64,000 bases of DNA from Mrakia gelida (taxonomy: Eukaryota; Basidiomycota; Tremellomycetes; Cystofilobasidiales; Mrakiaceae), in contig BRON01000008.1 in the NCBI GenBank assembly GCA_024345305.1, positions 62,001 to 126,000 of the forward strand, given 5' to 3'. Every line of letters starts with the position of its first letter. Within the stretch, counting starts at the first letter, position 1. The notes under the pieces were generated by a model, which searched no databases, was not told the DNA's origin, and worked only from the letters and a program-made list of their open reading frames with translations. The translations under genes were made by a program, and so were the position numbers. Shown here in pieces: positions 34,315 to 48,000 of the stretch.

Positions 34315-37300
34315 ATGAGCTTTCCCCCTGGTCCTCCTCCAAGGTCATCATCGTCTTCGAACGGATTCGCTCCTCCACCACCTCCTCCTCCTCCTTTCGC
34401 CTTCAACGGAAGCGGATACCCAATTCCCTTCACACCTAGCTCTACATCTCGAGTCACATCCCAGCCACCCAACTCCAACTCCAACTCCAACAGGACCAAC
34501 ATGAGCTCCTCCTCCACGTCTCTCCCTTTCAACATCCCAACCGCCAATGCGCCTCCCTCTCAAGACCTCGCCACTCTTCGAAAGGTGAAGGCTCTCATCA
34601 TGACCGGTCAGCACCCCGAGTACACCGCCATCATCAAGCCTCAGGCCCTCAAAGCCGTCAGCGTCTCAGCAGCCGAAGCGAAGGAGCAGCACGAGAGGGC
34701 GATGAACGTCAAGCCAAAGGTCATCAAGGTTTCCAAGCCTCAGGCTCCCACGTCCTTGTTCAGAGATGCAGGAGATGTCTCAGCCGTACCAGGATCGTCC
34801 AAACCTTCCACTGGAGGTAGCGAGAACGTCGAGATGAAGATCGTCGACGTCGCTTCGGAAGGAACAGCTTCAGCAGCAGCAGCACCCGCCTCGTCCGCCG
34901 TCGTGGACCTCAAGAATGGATCGAGCTCGACTGCCTCTTCCAACAAGAGGGACCTCTCGACTGCTCAGGGAGCCTCACCGTCATTGGAGGATCGTCTCGA
35001 CGACAAGAGGATCAAGATCTCGACTTCCGACGTCGACGCTCCCGTCGCTCTCCCTCTTCCTTCCTCTGCCGCCAACTTGCCCACTCCTCTCGCTCACCCA
35101 TCCAGCAAGACTCAAGATACAACCGGTTCGACGCTGAGATCTCCGACCTGGACTCCTCTTCCCTCCATCGACAAGCCCACGACCGCGTCCTCGACCGATC
35201 CAGCTCTTTCGTCAGGTTCGTCGAGCACTCCCGGCGTCTCGATATCAGCAGCAGCAGCATCGTCTCTCCCTTCGGTAGAATCACCGAACACCAAGACGCT
35301 CTTGGAACGAACCGCCCTTCCCCAGGAGAAGTCCACCGACCCCTCAACACCTGTACCATCCCTCGCCTCTCGAATCTTCCCTTCACCCATCGCCTCCTCG
35401 GACTTCAACAGCTCCCGACGACAACCACCTTCGGAGATCCCTTCTCCCTCCTCAGGCGTTTCTGGCCGACCTCCTCGAGTCACAGCAGTCGATTCTTGGA
35501 GACCATCGTCCACTTCCAACCCTTCGACTCCCACCACCGCCAACACCATCCCCTCGAACATCGACAGTCCCATCCTCAAGAACAGCATCGCCAACTCTCC
35601 AACCAAATCCACTTCCGCCACTACCTCTGCCCTTCCTCCATTCGTGTCCGATGGCTCCTCCGATGCGAAGCTCCTTGCCGACGACCCCGAGGCGAAGGAG
35701 AGAGCCCTCCAGCTCGAACGCGACGAGATCGAGCGAGAGAGGCTGCGAGTGGAGAGGAAGCTTCGCGAGAAGAGTGCGGAGAGGGCGAAGTACTTGGAGT
35801 GGGAGAAGGAGAAGGAGCTTTATCGAGAGAAGTTGAGGAAGGAGAGGCAGAGGGAAACGGAGATCGAGGTTGAGAAGTTCAGGTTGGAGAGGGAGAGGTC
35901 TGCCGCAGGAGGATCGAGAGATCGAGGATACGACGACTTTGGACGGTGAGTACTCTGCTCTTCAGGCTGGTCCTCTCGAACCTCGTCACTGACTTTTTTG
36001 CGTTCGATTTCGCGCTTCGCTCAGACCCAACCCTCAGTCCAATCAACCCTCCCTCCCACCCTCGAACTGGGATGCTCGACCAGCTATTGACGCTCGCTTC
36101 CCTCCTCGAGCTCAACCTCAACCCTCCGACCCTCACTACGTTCCTCCCCAATCCTACAAACCCGCTCCAGCAGTCTACGAACGACCTCGTCCCGACGGTC
36201 GACCTTCGTCTCAAATCCAGAACCCCAGAGACTTCCCTCCCGACCCTTACTACGATCGACTCCCTCCTCCTCCAGCAAGCCGACGACCGCTCTCTCCTCC
36301 TCCTCCAGTCCGAGGCTACGGCGGCAGGTCTCCTTCTCCTCCCCGAGGAGGACCGTACAGACGATCTCCCTCTCCTCCTCGACGCGCCGGACCTTACGGC
36401 GACGCTGGTCCTTCCTCGCGACCCATCTACCGAGACGACCGAGATCGACGAGACGGATGGGTCGATGACAGGGATCGAGCTCCCCTCTACGATCCCGGTT
36501 ATCGAGCAGGAGGACCTCCAGACGCCTACGGATACGATCGCGAGCGAGACAGATTCCCTCCTCCTCCCCTCGGACGAAGGTCGCCGCCTCCTTCGTCGTA
36601 CGGCGGTCCAGGAGGACGAGGACGATCGCCTCCTCTCTCCAACGATCCAGCCGAGATCTTGAGGGAGATGGAGAGGACGAAGGAGAAGCTAGCGAGGCTG
36701 GAGAAGGAAGCAGCGGTGAAGAGGTTGCTCGTTCCTTCGTCGAGTGGAGCACCTGGAGGGTCGGGACGAGTCGGCTCTGGTGGTGGCGGTGGTGGGTCTT
36801 ACGGTGGAGGTGGAGGAGATCGAGGAAGGGATTCTTACGGAGGAGATCAACGAGGTCCTCCTGGAAACTACCGAGACGCCGGACCTCCTCCAAGTCAGTC
36901 GCGCTCCCTTCCCCCTTTCGTCTTCTCGCCATCGCTGACTTCCTTCCCCCCTCTCATTCTCCTCCTCAACAGTTCAACGACCTTACTCTCCCCCTCGACC
37001 CAACTTCGGACCCTACCCTCCTTCCGCCAACTCGAACTCCTACTCGTACAACAACGCGCCGAACAACAGCAACAACAACCGAGGCCCTCCTCCTCCTCCT
37101 CTTCCTCCTCAGCAGTACCCTCCCGCTCCGGCTAGATACGACAGGTACGATGGACCTCCTGGACCTCCGAGAAGGGACGAGCCGCCCTACGGAGGAGGAG
37201 GAGGAGCACCACCGAGGAGAGACGAGCCGCCTTACGACTCGAGGGGTGGTCGAGACCCTCGTGGTGGAGATCCGAGGGATAGGGATGGAGGAGGGAGAGG

Positions 37301-37379
37301 TTACGGACCTGGAGGAGGTGGTGGAGGAGCTCCGTTGCCACCTTTGAGGAGGGACGAGCGGGATTGGGGAAGGAGGTAG
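34315..37379 (+). CDS. Long intrinsically disordered RG/RS-rich protein, putative RNA-associated
   Basis: The first exon runs from ATG at 34315 (MSFPPGPPPRSS) to 35945. Introns then lie at about 35946-36029 and 36892-36972, and the stop is TAG at 37377-37379. The protein is over 950 residues. It has a Pro-rich N-terminus, one folded-looking segment (LATLRKVKALIMTGQHPEY), a long Ser/Thr/Pro region, a charged helix rich in Glu/Arg/Lys (about 35690-35890), then Pro/Tyr/Arg repeats with SPSPPRGG and GRRSPPPSS, a second short helix (EILREMERTKEKLARLEKEA) and a Gly/Arg-rich tail. There is no RRM or KH domain. Such composition is common in splicing and granule proteins, so an RNA-linked role is an inference. 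A well-formed intron lies in the 3' UTR at 37386-37462, seven bases after the stop. An in-frame ATG at 34300 is an alternative start. Confidence 0.7.
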
Positions 37380-37385
37380 TCGATG

Positions 37386-37462
37386 GTGAGTGTCGATTCG
37401 ATTCGTCGCGGCTCTTCGCGACGACTCGAGGCTGACTCTTCCTTTCTTCTCTCTGCTCTCAG
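37386..37462 (+). other. 3' UTR intron
   Basis: The donor GTGAGT lies seven bases after the stop, with a GCTGACT branch site and a CTCAG acceptor. It is too close to the stop to trigger decay under the usual 50-55 nt rule. Confidence 0.55.
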
Positions 37463-38192
37463 GACGAACACTATCTATCCGTAGCACTTTGTTAATTTCT
37501 CCTCGTTTCGTTTCGTCTTGGCTTCTCGCTTTTTGCTTCATCTCACGACGCGTCGCGCTTCATCGAACACTCGTCCTTGTCTCTCTCCCGCTATGTACCC
37601 TCCATCGCTCCACCTCGCTCTATCTCTCTCGCATCTTTATACGTTTATCACTCATGTTTGTTCGCGCAAAATCGTCTCGTCGCAGGAAAGCTCTTGACAG
37701 GAAGGCGAGTCCAACGCGTCGACAAAGCAGGGTCACCCCCACTGAGTGGGCTTCTACAACGTCCTACAGACCTCGCGGCCGTTCTTTCGTCCCCGAGCAT
37801 TCCTAGTCTTCTACCTTCGTCTCGGTAGTGCGCGTCGTCGCCTCTTAGTCCGTCCACTCGACGCGTTCGCCTTCGCGAGGCCTCTCTTCGACGTACGTAT
37901 CAGCACTCGGACCTGCGCCGTTATGCTAGGTTTCAACTTATTCCCGGGAGATGCCTCGAAGGTCCGAAATGGAAGATGAAAAGCCCATAAGACGCTTAAG
38001 TCTTCGACTCCTGAGTCTCGTCCTTGCGAGGCTGACCATGATTCCTTCCCGCAGAGAAGGCCCTGAAGGCTACTTACTGAACGAGGGGACTTAAAAGGCG
38101 AGGGGAGGCCGGTTACATAAAAACTGAGACCTATCACGACCTTGGGGAGAGAGGGGCAGGGCCGAAGGCCCTTCCTCTTGAGGGCGGGAGGC
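37463..38192. other. Intergenic
   Basis: This holds the 3' UTR of the preceding gene and then unassigned sequence. Short frames occur on both strands, but none has splice signals or a recognisable motif. It ends at the terminator of the tRNA gene. Confidence 0.4.
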
Positions 38193-38197
38193 AAAAA
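38193..38197 (-). terminator. RNA polymerase III terminator
   Basis: A run of five T on the - strand begins four bases after the tRNA discriminator base, the standard Pol III stop. Confidence 0.6.
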
Positions 38198-38200
38198 GTG

Positions 38201-38303
38201 AGTCGATGGCAGGATTCGAACCTGCGCCCTCAGAGAGGAGATGATATTGTACTTGAATCTTGTTCGTTCGAATCAGCCGTCGTAACCACTTGACTACATC
38301 GAC
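38201..38303 (-). tRNA. Intron-containing type II tRNA, best read as tRNA-Ser(CGA)
   Basis: The acceptor strands GTCGATG and CATCGAC pair perfectly, with T as discriminator. The D-arm is GTC/GAC around AAGTGGTTAC (A box TAGTCAAGTGG). The T-arm is GCAGG-TTCGAAT-CCTGC (B box GGTTCGAATCC). A variable arm CCTC-TCT-GAGG marks it as a type II tRNA (Ser or Leu). The best anticodon loop is TTCGAAC, giving anticodon CGA, with an intron of about 20 nt just after position 37, as in other fungal tRNA-Ser(CGA) genes. One anticodon-stem pair (C28-U42) is mismatched, which lowers confidence in the identity. A T5 terminator follows. It sits at the end of a dispersed repeat block. Confidence 0.65.
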
Positions 38304-38965
38304 CGATCAGTTGATATAAATCTACTGATTGACATCGAATCTCGGTGCCTGGTTATGTCCTAGAGAACGAACAGGGCGACGTGTCTCATCGCGAGGGGTT
38401 CGTTCTTCCCTCTTCGTCTGCTCGACTCTCTCTCTTGGGCCTGGTAGCATGATCGAATGAAAGTTCGTTCGAGGGAAGGGGGAGCGGTTGAAAAGCAAAC
38501 CATGGAGGGAGAGAGGGAAGGAAGGGAGGAGAGGAGGGAGGGAGAGTTGATCGTCTCGCTCCGATCGACGTGTTGGCTCATCAGAATCTGCTCCTCGCTG
38601 GTTAAGAACGAATGGAGGGAGTAATCGAGTTACAGTAGCTCTGACTGAAGGAAGTTGATGTTGGATAGTAACGAGTTGCTTGAAAGGGGTAGCTGAGATC
38701 TCGAAGTTGATTTGAGTGAAACGAAGGGAGGGTCCCGACGCGACGTCTCTCTCGCACTGAACGAGTCGAGCTTATCTTTCTCTCTCGAACTCGAACGAGG
38801 AATCTGGTTCTCATGAGTCCAGTCTCCACCACTTGACGAATCAGTTGACATATCCTTACTGATTGACTTCGAATCTTGGTCCCTGGATAGGGTCTCAAAG
38901 ACGTAATGTAACCGGTGGCCCTTCAGTTCGGGACGCGCGCGTCGTCCTCGAAGCTCGCTCGCGTT
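38213..38965 (-). repeat. tRNA-linked dispersed repeat, right copy (inverted)
   Basis: On the - strand this block corresponds to 28075-28767. It carries two related modules about 530 bp apart: one next to the tRNA (about 38296-38353) and a diverged one (about 38829-38884). Both read like GATTCGA(A/T)GTCAATCAGTA on the - strand and are followed by GTCAAGTGG. The block therefore looks like a tandem pair of tRNA-plus-flank units, one decayed and one intact. Confidence 0.7.
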
Positions 38966-39872
38966 CCCCCTCTGCTTCTACCCAAACGCTAAAGTAAGCG
39001 AGCGAGGGTTTCGACAGTCTAAAAGACTGTACTGCCGAAGGTGCTATAAATCAAACGAAGAGAAGTTGAGGAGAAGGAAAACAGAGTCGTCTGGCTCACC
39101 CGCCGATCGGAACCTGTCCGTCACCCCCTAGAATCGAGCGAAGGGAGTTTCGCAGTTGACTCTGATTGGGAAAAGTGCGTGCTGAGTTGAAAAGTCGAGT
39201 GATGGTCGAACGAGGTCTCGATCGTGTTCTGAACAAAATGAAGGGGATGAGAAAGAGACGCGTCGCTTGCGTGCTCGCCGTGACAGTACCCTCAGTCCGT
39301 CCTCTTCCAACGAGGAAGGCGAGTTTCACCACCACTACGTGAAGAGCTCAGTGGTCAACTCTCGTTCGGTATCTTTATTCAAGATAGGCAAGAAGCGGGA
39401 TGGGAAGACTGAAGAGCCAGAGGCGACGGTCGACTCGTTGTTCTTTCGCACGAGCCGAGCACAATTCACCTGCCTTCTCTTGGGTTTACTGGGCAGTGTG
39501 AAGAGTAACCGGATAATATCTAGACATGATCGTTTGAATTTCCTCGGGAAAGACAGAGGAGGGAAAGAGACAGTGCAGAGAAGACGGAGTGCGAGTCGAC
39601 GACTTCGACCGTGCACCCCTTGCTCGCCACAAGCCCTTTCGAGTGATACACTTTGACTCATACGACCACGAAATGGCTTTTCCATTCCAGCAAGGTCGCT
39701 TGTTGGACGCTGATGGCAAGAGGAGAGCGACGTGACGCGACGCGACGCTGCTCTTTCCCTCACCCCGCTCGAGTCGCTTCTCTCTTCCTTTTCTCGGACG
39801 CATGAGCCATCTATCCTCATCCCCCAAATCAACTGCAGTAAGCTCAACAGCTCACCCACCCAGTCCAACTCA
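38966..39872. other. Intergenic between the repeat and TRM8
   Basis: Unassigned. Frames on both strands are short and lack splice structure or motifs. The right end contains the TRM8 3' UTR. Confidence 0.4.
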
Positions 39873-41600
<1,728 letters not shown>

Positions 41601-41938
41601 TCGGACAAAAGGAGCAGGGAGGGAGAGGGTGGGGGTTTGCGTCGAAGGAGGAGTCAAGCTCAAAACTCGCGAACTCCTTCCTTCGCGACAAGCAAGGAAG
41701 TCCCGTCGTCAGGGTGGTCGATCTATGCTACTTTTTCAGATTTTCTTCGTGCCTATCAGCCTGTGGGAGTCCCAGGAAGTCGATCTACCGATCTGAAGAA
41801 AATTCGTATCCCTGATGCTCCAAATGTGACCACTTCTGGACGCCTTTGTTGCCCGAAGCTGACCTCCTCCCTCGTGCTCCCCAACTCTCATCCAGCCTCC
41901 CCCTCCCTTCCTTCTTCCCTTCCTTCCCTCCCTTCAAG
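41601..41938. promoter_or_regulatory. Divergent promoter of TRM8 and the next gene
   Basis: This 338-bp gap lies between outward-facing starts. A short GCTGACC near 41857 followed by a pyrimidine tract suggests a leader intron for the + gene, but no clear CAG precedes its ATG. Confidence 0.35.
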
Positions 41939-44240
41939 ATGTCAGCTGCAACAGCTCATCGACCGTTCTCACCTCTCCCCAACAAGATCACTCAGCGGTC
42001 CTCTTCTTCTTCGTCTCAAGCTGGACGCGATCGTTCGAGTCTCCACCAACCCTCTCCGTCCTCCCTCTCGTCCGACAGAGTCGCATCCCTCAAGGAAGGA
42101 GGTCCACCCAAGAGATCATCCTCGACTCCACCAGCTACCTCTTCTACCAACGGGGTCGATAAGAAGAAGAAGAGATCGTGAGTCCTTCAAGAAGATTCTC
42201 CTCACTCTCATCCCTCTCTCTCTCGTCCCTCCCCTTCCCTCCCTGCTCCCCAGCGCAGTTGCGAGAGCCAACCGTTCGCTGACTCCTCCCCCTTTGTTTC
42301 TGCTGGATTCAGGAGTAAACCCTCTGAGATGGAGCTCGCTCGAAGGAAGGTCAAGGTACGCTCATCATCTCTTCGCTTCCACTCCTTCCCTTTGCGAAGA
42401 TTCAGGAAGGAGAGCGCATCCACGACCTCCTCCTCCTTCCCGGTCTCGGCCGGACCCATCCCATCTTTTCTCATCCTTCGACAAAGCCGCACCTTCCGAG
42501 TTTCTTGCAGGACCTCACTCAAGCTGACCACTCTGCTCTCCTCGCTTTTCGTCTTGTTCTACCAGCTACTCTCGTCGTACAGAGCTCTGTCTCCGACGTT
42601 ACCTCCGTCGCCTCCTCCCTCTCGATCACCGTCTCCTCGTCCTTCCAACCACCTTCCTCCCTCGGCGTCGACGTCCTCCTCAACTCAACCCTTGGCGTCC
42701 TCCTCAACCAGTGCGCAAGTCTCAGCATCTACCAACAAAAGATCTATCCCCTCGCCTCCCTCAGAGGAGGACGACGTCAAACCCTTCGCCGAGAGTCGGA
42801 AGAGAGTCAAGGTCGAGGAGGAAGCGAAGGACGCCGCCGAGGCGGAACGAGCTGCTCGTATCGCAAAGGAACAGGAGCAGAGGGAGCTCGCTATAGCAGA
42901 GAGGAAGAGGAAGAGAGCTTCAGAGGTCTGGGACACAGATAGATTCAAGAGATTGGGCAAGGTGTGAGTTCTAAACATTCCTCCGCTCTCCTCTTCCAAC
43001 CTCCTTCTTCCTCCCTCGCGAGACAGGTGAAACTCCGGCATCGAAATCTCGTCTTCGACCAACCAGCTGACGAGCTATTTTTCTACCATCATCCTTCCCT
43101 CCACGTTCGCCTTTCTCGTTCGCGGTCACATCCACAGGTACAAGGAAAAGGCACGAACGATCAAGCATGCCGCCGACGCTCGCACGCGTTCTCATCCCAC
43201 CTCCTCCTCAGCCGCACCCACCGTTCATTCGCTCATGTCGCTCGTCGAGTTGACGGATTCCATCCTCCTCTTCGTCTACGCCTTCTGGTGCGAGGATCAG
43301 ACCACTCCTGGGAGGGTGGGAGTGGATATGTGGAGGAGTCTGGACGGCATGAAGAAGGTTGTGAGGACGTTGTGGGAGGGAGTCATCAAGGCTTCGGGAG
43401 GAGGGAAGGAGGAAGAGAGTGCGAAGGCGATGCTCGGTCTCTGGTGAGTTTGATAGCTCTACTAGAACAAGAGGGAAAGAACAGTAGCTTGTCGAGAGTG
43501 CTTGAGAAGCGAAGGAGAAGCTGACCTCTCGCTTCTTTGTTTCCTCGTCGTCGTCGCTCAGCTACCTAATCGACGCGCTCGTCTTGTTGCACACCACCGT
43601 CTACGAGCAATCGGTTCTTCACACTCGAACCCAACGGATCTCCTCCTCTCCACGGCCACCACCGCCACCTCATCCCTCCAACGCAGCCTCTTCGTCTCGC
43701 CTCAACGGATCGCAATCGTCGAACGGCAGCACCAACCTCACCGCCCCGACCAACGGTCTCCCACCAGCCGACTCCCCTTCCTCCCTCGCTTCGGCCTCCT
43801 CCTCACCATCATCGTCCTCGGATCCATCGCATAGCAACTCAGGTCTCCCTGTCGACTACATCCCCACAATCCTCTCGCTCACTTCCAACCTCCCTCGCTC
43901 GCTTCGTCTCCTCTCGACCTCCCAACAACTCCTCTCCTTCCCCATCCTTCGCAAGAACTTCCCCTCCACCTGGACGATCGCCATGAACTCGGACATCGCT
44001 GGCTGTGGTGGAGATGGAGGAGAACGCATGGTGGATCCAGAGTGGATCGAAGGAGGGTGGGGATGGCCTCTTGGGCCTTCGGGAGCGATGGGACTGGGGG
44101 TCGGAGGAAGCGGTGTGGGAGCTGGAGGGATGTTGCCTCACATGGTGGTGTTTGGACGAGCGTTGCTTCAGGAGTGGGTGAAGGGGCGGAAGGAGGTCAG
44201 GGAGGAGTACGATCTGGCGAAGGGGTGGAGGAGGGTTTGA
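41939..44240 (+). CDS. Uncharacterised nuclear-type protein with a helical C-terminal domain
   Basis: ATG at 41939 opens MSAATAHRPFSPLPNK and a Ser-rich disordered stretch ending in a KKKKR cluster at about 42177, where a GTGAGT intron starts. Next comes KPSEMELARRKVK, then a Ser/Pro linker with SPPPSRSPSPRPS, an acidic SEEDDVKPFAESRKRVKVEE and a long charged helix (AEAERAARIAKEQEQRELA). Further exons give YKEKARTIKHAADARTR and SLVELTDSILLFVYAFWCED, a helical domain continuing with GVDMWRSLDGMKKVVRTLWE and CYLIDALVLLHTTVYEQSV. The end is Gly-rich and stops at TGA 44238-44240. The K-A-x-x-x-K-H-x-A-D-A helix followed by a long hydrophobic helix is reminiscent of the C-terminal homology domain of AF4/FMR2 proteins. 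This is a weak impression only, and I give no name. Exon ends between 42355 and 42600 are uncertain. Confidence 0.6.
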
Positions 44241-45004
44241 GAACAGGGTCGTCGTCGCGTCGTTCTCGCTCTCTCGTTTCTCGGTCTTCTCTTTATCATC
44301 CTTCGCACCTCGTCTCGAGGGTTCTCTCTACATCTATCCCTTCTTTCATCTCGGTGGTGCTCTCCTTTAATCTTCCCTTCTCTCACATCCTTTACGCTTT
44401 AATGACCAACGCTTCTCTCGTTTCCCTTTGTTCCCCTTGATCTTCTTGCCTTTGTCCCTTCCCTTTGCTTCTACTCCTACTAGTACACCACGACCCGCCC
44501 CTTCGTGCTCTGCTTATACTTTCCCTTTCTCCTTGCACCCACCACCCCTTAGCTGCTCTTCCTCATCACTTCGTTTCGCTCTTCTTCCCTTCGATCCATC
44601 TGCGTCGACCTCCCTCCCCATCGCGTCCACCCTCCCTTCGTTCCCTTTTTCTTTCTTTTTTTGATCCCATATTTTTGGCTCGTGCTTTCACTCTCTCTAT
44701 CTCCTTCCCGCGATCTGGATTTGCGCAAGTTCATCGGGTGTCCAAACAAGCTTTTTTACTTCCCTTTCTCGGGTGGTTCGAGGTGCTTGCTTTCTCTCGA
44801 CGAAGAAAGGGAACGACGGATCGTTCAATCAACAAACCGCCATCAAGCTCTCCCCTCTTCTCCTCTCCTCCCTCCCTCTCCCTCCCTTCGCATCCGCCTC
44901 CGCTTCGCCGACAGCGTCTACCCTCCCGCCCCTTCATCCTAAAAGAAGCTCTTCTTGAGCCTCCCTCCTCCTCTTCGACTGGACCTGAGCGAGCGAACAA
45001 CACC
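44241..45004. other. Intergenic: 3' UTR, then leader of the NIMA-like kinase
   Basis: T/C-rich throughout, with TTTCTTTTTTT near 44651. Frames on the + strand are Ser/Pro/Leu low complexity. The region just before 45005 probably carries the kinase's 5' UTR. Confidence 0.4.
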
Positions 45005-48000
45005 ATGACCTCGCATCAAGCTCCTCCTTCTGGACCTCCTCCTCCTCGGGCAGCCATGTCCCGTAGACCTTCGATGTCTTTTCAGAGTTTACAGGCTCTT
45101 GAGAACTACGAGGAGGGTGAACTCATAGGACAAGGGAGCTTTGGGATCATCCACAAAGTGAAGAGGAAGTCGGATGGAATGGTAAGTCCACCTTCGTCGT
45201 CTGCTTCTTCGCTTCCTTCTCTCCGTCCTCCCCTCCTCGTCTCCCCATCCTCGTGCCTCGTTCGAGCGCAGCCTCCTAGGGCTCAAGGGTGGATGAGCTG
45301 TATACTAGGGAGACAAGCAGCTTCTTGGGCTTTGAGCGAGGATGCTGACCTCTCGTTCCGTTCGTCTCTCTTCCTTCCTTCCCTTCCCTCTCTCTCTTTC
45401 TCTCGCTCGTCCTCGTCCTCCTCTCAGATCTTTGCTCAAAAGCAACTCAACTTCTCGAGAATGAACCAGAGGGATAAGCAGCAACTGGTAGCAGAAGTGT
45501 AAGCAATCCCATCTCGTTCACTCCCAGGGAAGGCAGAGCTCGAGGGATACGGAGGGAGGGGACGGAGGAGGCGGGCAACCAAGGAAGGAATGTTGGCTGA
45601 TGATGACCTTGCTTGCTTCTTCCTTCCTTGCCCCTCTTCCCCTCCCCTTCTCTCTCTACCTTCGTTCGTGTGTACAGCAACATCCTCAACAAACTCTCCC
45701 ATCCTCACATCGTAGGATACGTCGAACGAGTCAGTCCTCCCTCTTCCTTCGCCAACCTCACCACCCTCGTTTTGGGAGCAGCGATTCGGTGTTTTGACCT
45801 TCCTCCCCTTGCCTGCCTCTCCTTCTTACCCTTCCTTCCCCTCTCTTATCTCCCCCTCCCCCTCCCTTTTCCTTCCCACCCCCACCCAGATCCTCGACCC
45901 AGACCGAGGGATCATCTACCTGATCATGGAGTACTGCGGCGGAGGCGACCTCTCCCGCCTGATTTCAGAGTGCGAACGGACGAACCAGCAGTTTCCCGAG
46001 GACACCATCTGGAACTACTTCTGTCAGATCGTACAGGCTTTGGGACACTGTCACTCGACGGGGGATGAAGGCGAGGATGGGACGGGCAGGGTGACCCCGG
46101 GAGGGAGTAGTTCGAGGAAGAGTGGGAAGGAGAGGGAGAGGGTGTTGCATAGGGATCTGAAGCCGGATAATGGTGAGTAGACGACACTTTGGGTTGGAGT
46201 GAAGGTGTGTGGGCTGGGTTGGGTGGGGTGGGTGAAGGAGGGTGAGGGAGGGAGAAGGAAGGAAGAGCTGACCTTCGCCCATCGCTCGTCTCGTCGTCGT
46301 CGTTGTTGTTTCCCCTCTCCTCCAGTCTTCCTCGACGACAACCGCGAGAACGTCAAGCTCGGCGACTTTGGTCTCTCGAAATCCATGGGAGCAGCAGCGT
46401 TCGCCAATACCTACGTCGGAACGCCTTACTACATGTCTCCGGAGCTCTTCAGCGAGTCAGCCTACGACGCGAAGAGCGACATCTGGGCTCTTGGATGTGT
46501 GATTTACGAGATGGTCGCTTTACAGTTAGTCCCTCCCACCTACCCACTCCCCACACCTCCATCCCACTTTTTTCCTCTCCCTCAAACTGACCCTTCACCG
46601 ACGTGCAGTCCCCCCTTCCACCAAGCCAAAACGCACAACGACCTCGCCAACCAACTTCGCTCTCGACGAATCCCTCCTCTCCCTCGGAAAGTCTCCTCCA
46701 CCCTCAGTCAAATCATCATGAAGATGCTCTCGTTCGATCCGGCTCTTCGACCGAGCGCGAAGGAGTTGATGCAGTTGCCGATGATGCAGGTTCAGGTGAA
46801 GATGAACGAGATGACCAAAGGGTGAGTCCCTTCGCGCGTTTCCCTCCCTCCGATTCTCTCTTTCCCTCTTCGTCGCCTTCGTGCTCGTTCTCGAGAGCAC
46901 CGGTACTTACCTCAGGCTTCCTCGCTCGTTCGCACGACAGTCGCAAACTCCTCAACTCTCGAGCCCTCCAACTCAACGATCGGGAAACCACGCTCGTCGC
47001 TCGCGAACACGCCGTTGGGGAACGAGAGGATCGATGCTCGCTTCAGGAGAGGAAGATCAACCACTCTCGTCGGACACTGGAGGCGGATCGGGAGGCTCTG
47101 AAGGCGGAGAAGGCGAAGTGGGACGAGGAGAGACGAGCAGCTTCGTCGGCGTCGAGTGAGAGTCGGAGTAGTAGTGCTGGGAGCGGAGGAGCGGCTGAGA
47201 TGGAGGGAGTTGTGGAGATCGCTGGACCTGCGAAGTCGGTGGTGAGCACGGCTGCTGCCAGTAGAGTGCCGAGGAGGTCGTACGTGCCAGTGCCGAGAGC
47301 TTTGGAGGAGAGATTGTGAGTGTTCTCGTTTCATTCGCCGCCGTCGATTCTCGTCGCGACTCGACATCATCGTTCGTTCGACGAACTGACGCGTCTCCCT
47401 ATGCTTCACTCGCTTCGTCTCAAGCAGCGCTCCCAACCCTCCCGTCACCACCACCGCCCGCTCACGCGACTCGTGCGTCTTCGACCTCAACACCCCTACC
47501 AAATCCGCCTTCTCCTCCATCGCTCCCACCTCCATCCGTCGAGGAGGTCCAGGAACACCCTCCCGTCTCGCTTCCAAATCCATGGGGAACCTAGCAGCAG
47601 CAGCCAAAGCCGACCGAGCTCGAGAGGAGGAGTCAGGATCCTTCGATCCAAGGAGGGACTCGTCGTCGAACCGAGCGAGCGTGGGAAGTCCAGGAGAGGC
47701 CAAGACGCTCGGAAGGATTGGAGGCGGAGGAGCGACGAGACGACCTTCACCCATCCTCGCTCACAACCCACCACCACCACCACCACCACCTTCCTCTCAG
47801 CATCAGCACAACCCTTTCCTCGGAGATCACCAACCACCCTCACGAACGGAACGAACCTTCGCTCGACCTCCTCTCCCAACCTCCATGCATTCCATGCCCG
47901 TCAACCTCCCCACTTCTTCCTCCTCAACCACCTTATCCTCAGATCGTCCCCTCTTCCCCAACACCCCCGCTCGATACGACCACAACGACGTTGAGAACCT

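Noticed and set aside
36084..36932. 282-codon - strand frame opposite the RG/RS-rich gene
   Set aside because: Composition (Arg/Glu/Leu runs) mirrors the Pro/Tyr/Arg repeats of the + strand gene, whose frame is continuous over three exons.
38226..38290. Leucine tRNA with anticodon CAA read from ATTCAAGT
   Set aside because: That loop cannot be flanked by paired stem strands in the folded tRNA. Placing it there would also put the intron before the anticodon, which is not the normal site after position 37.
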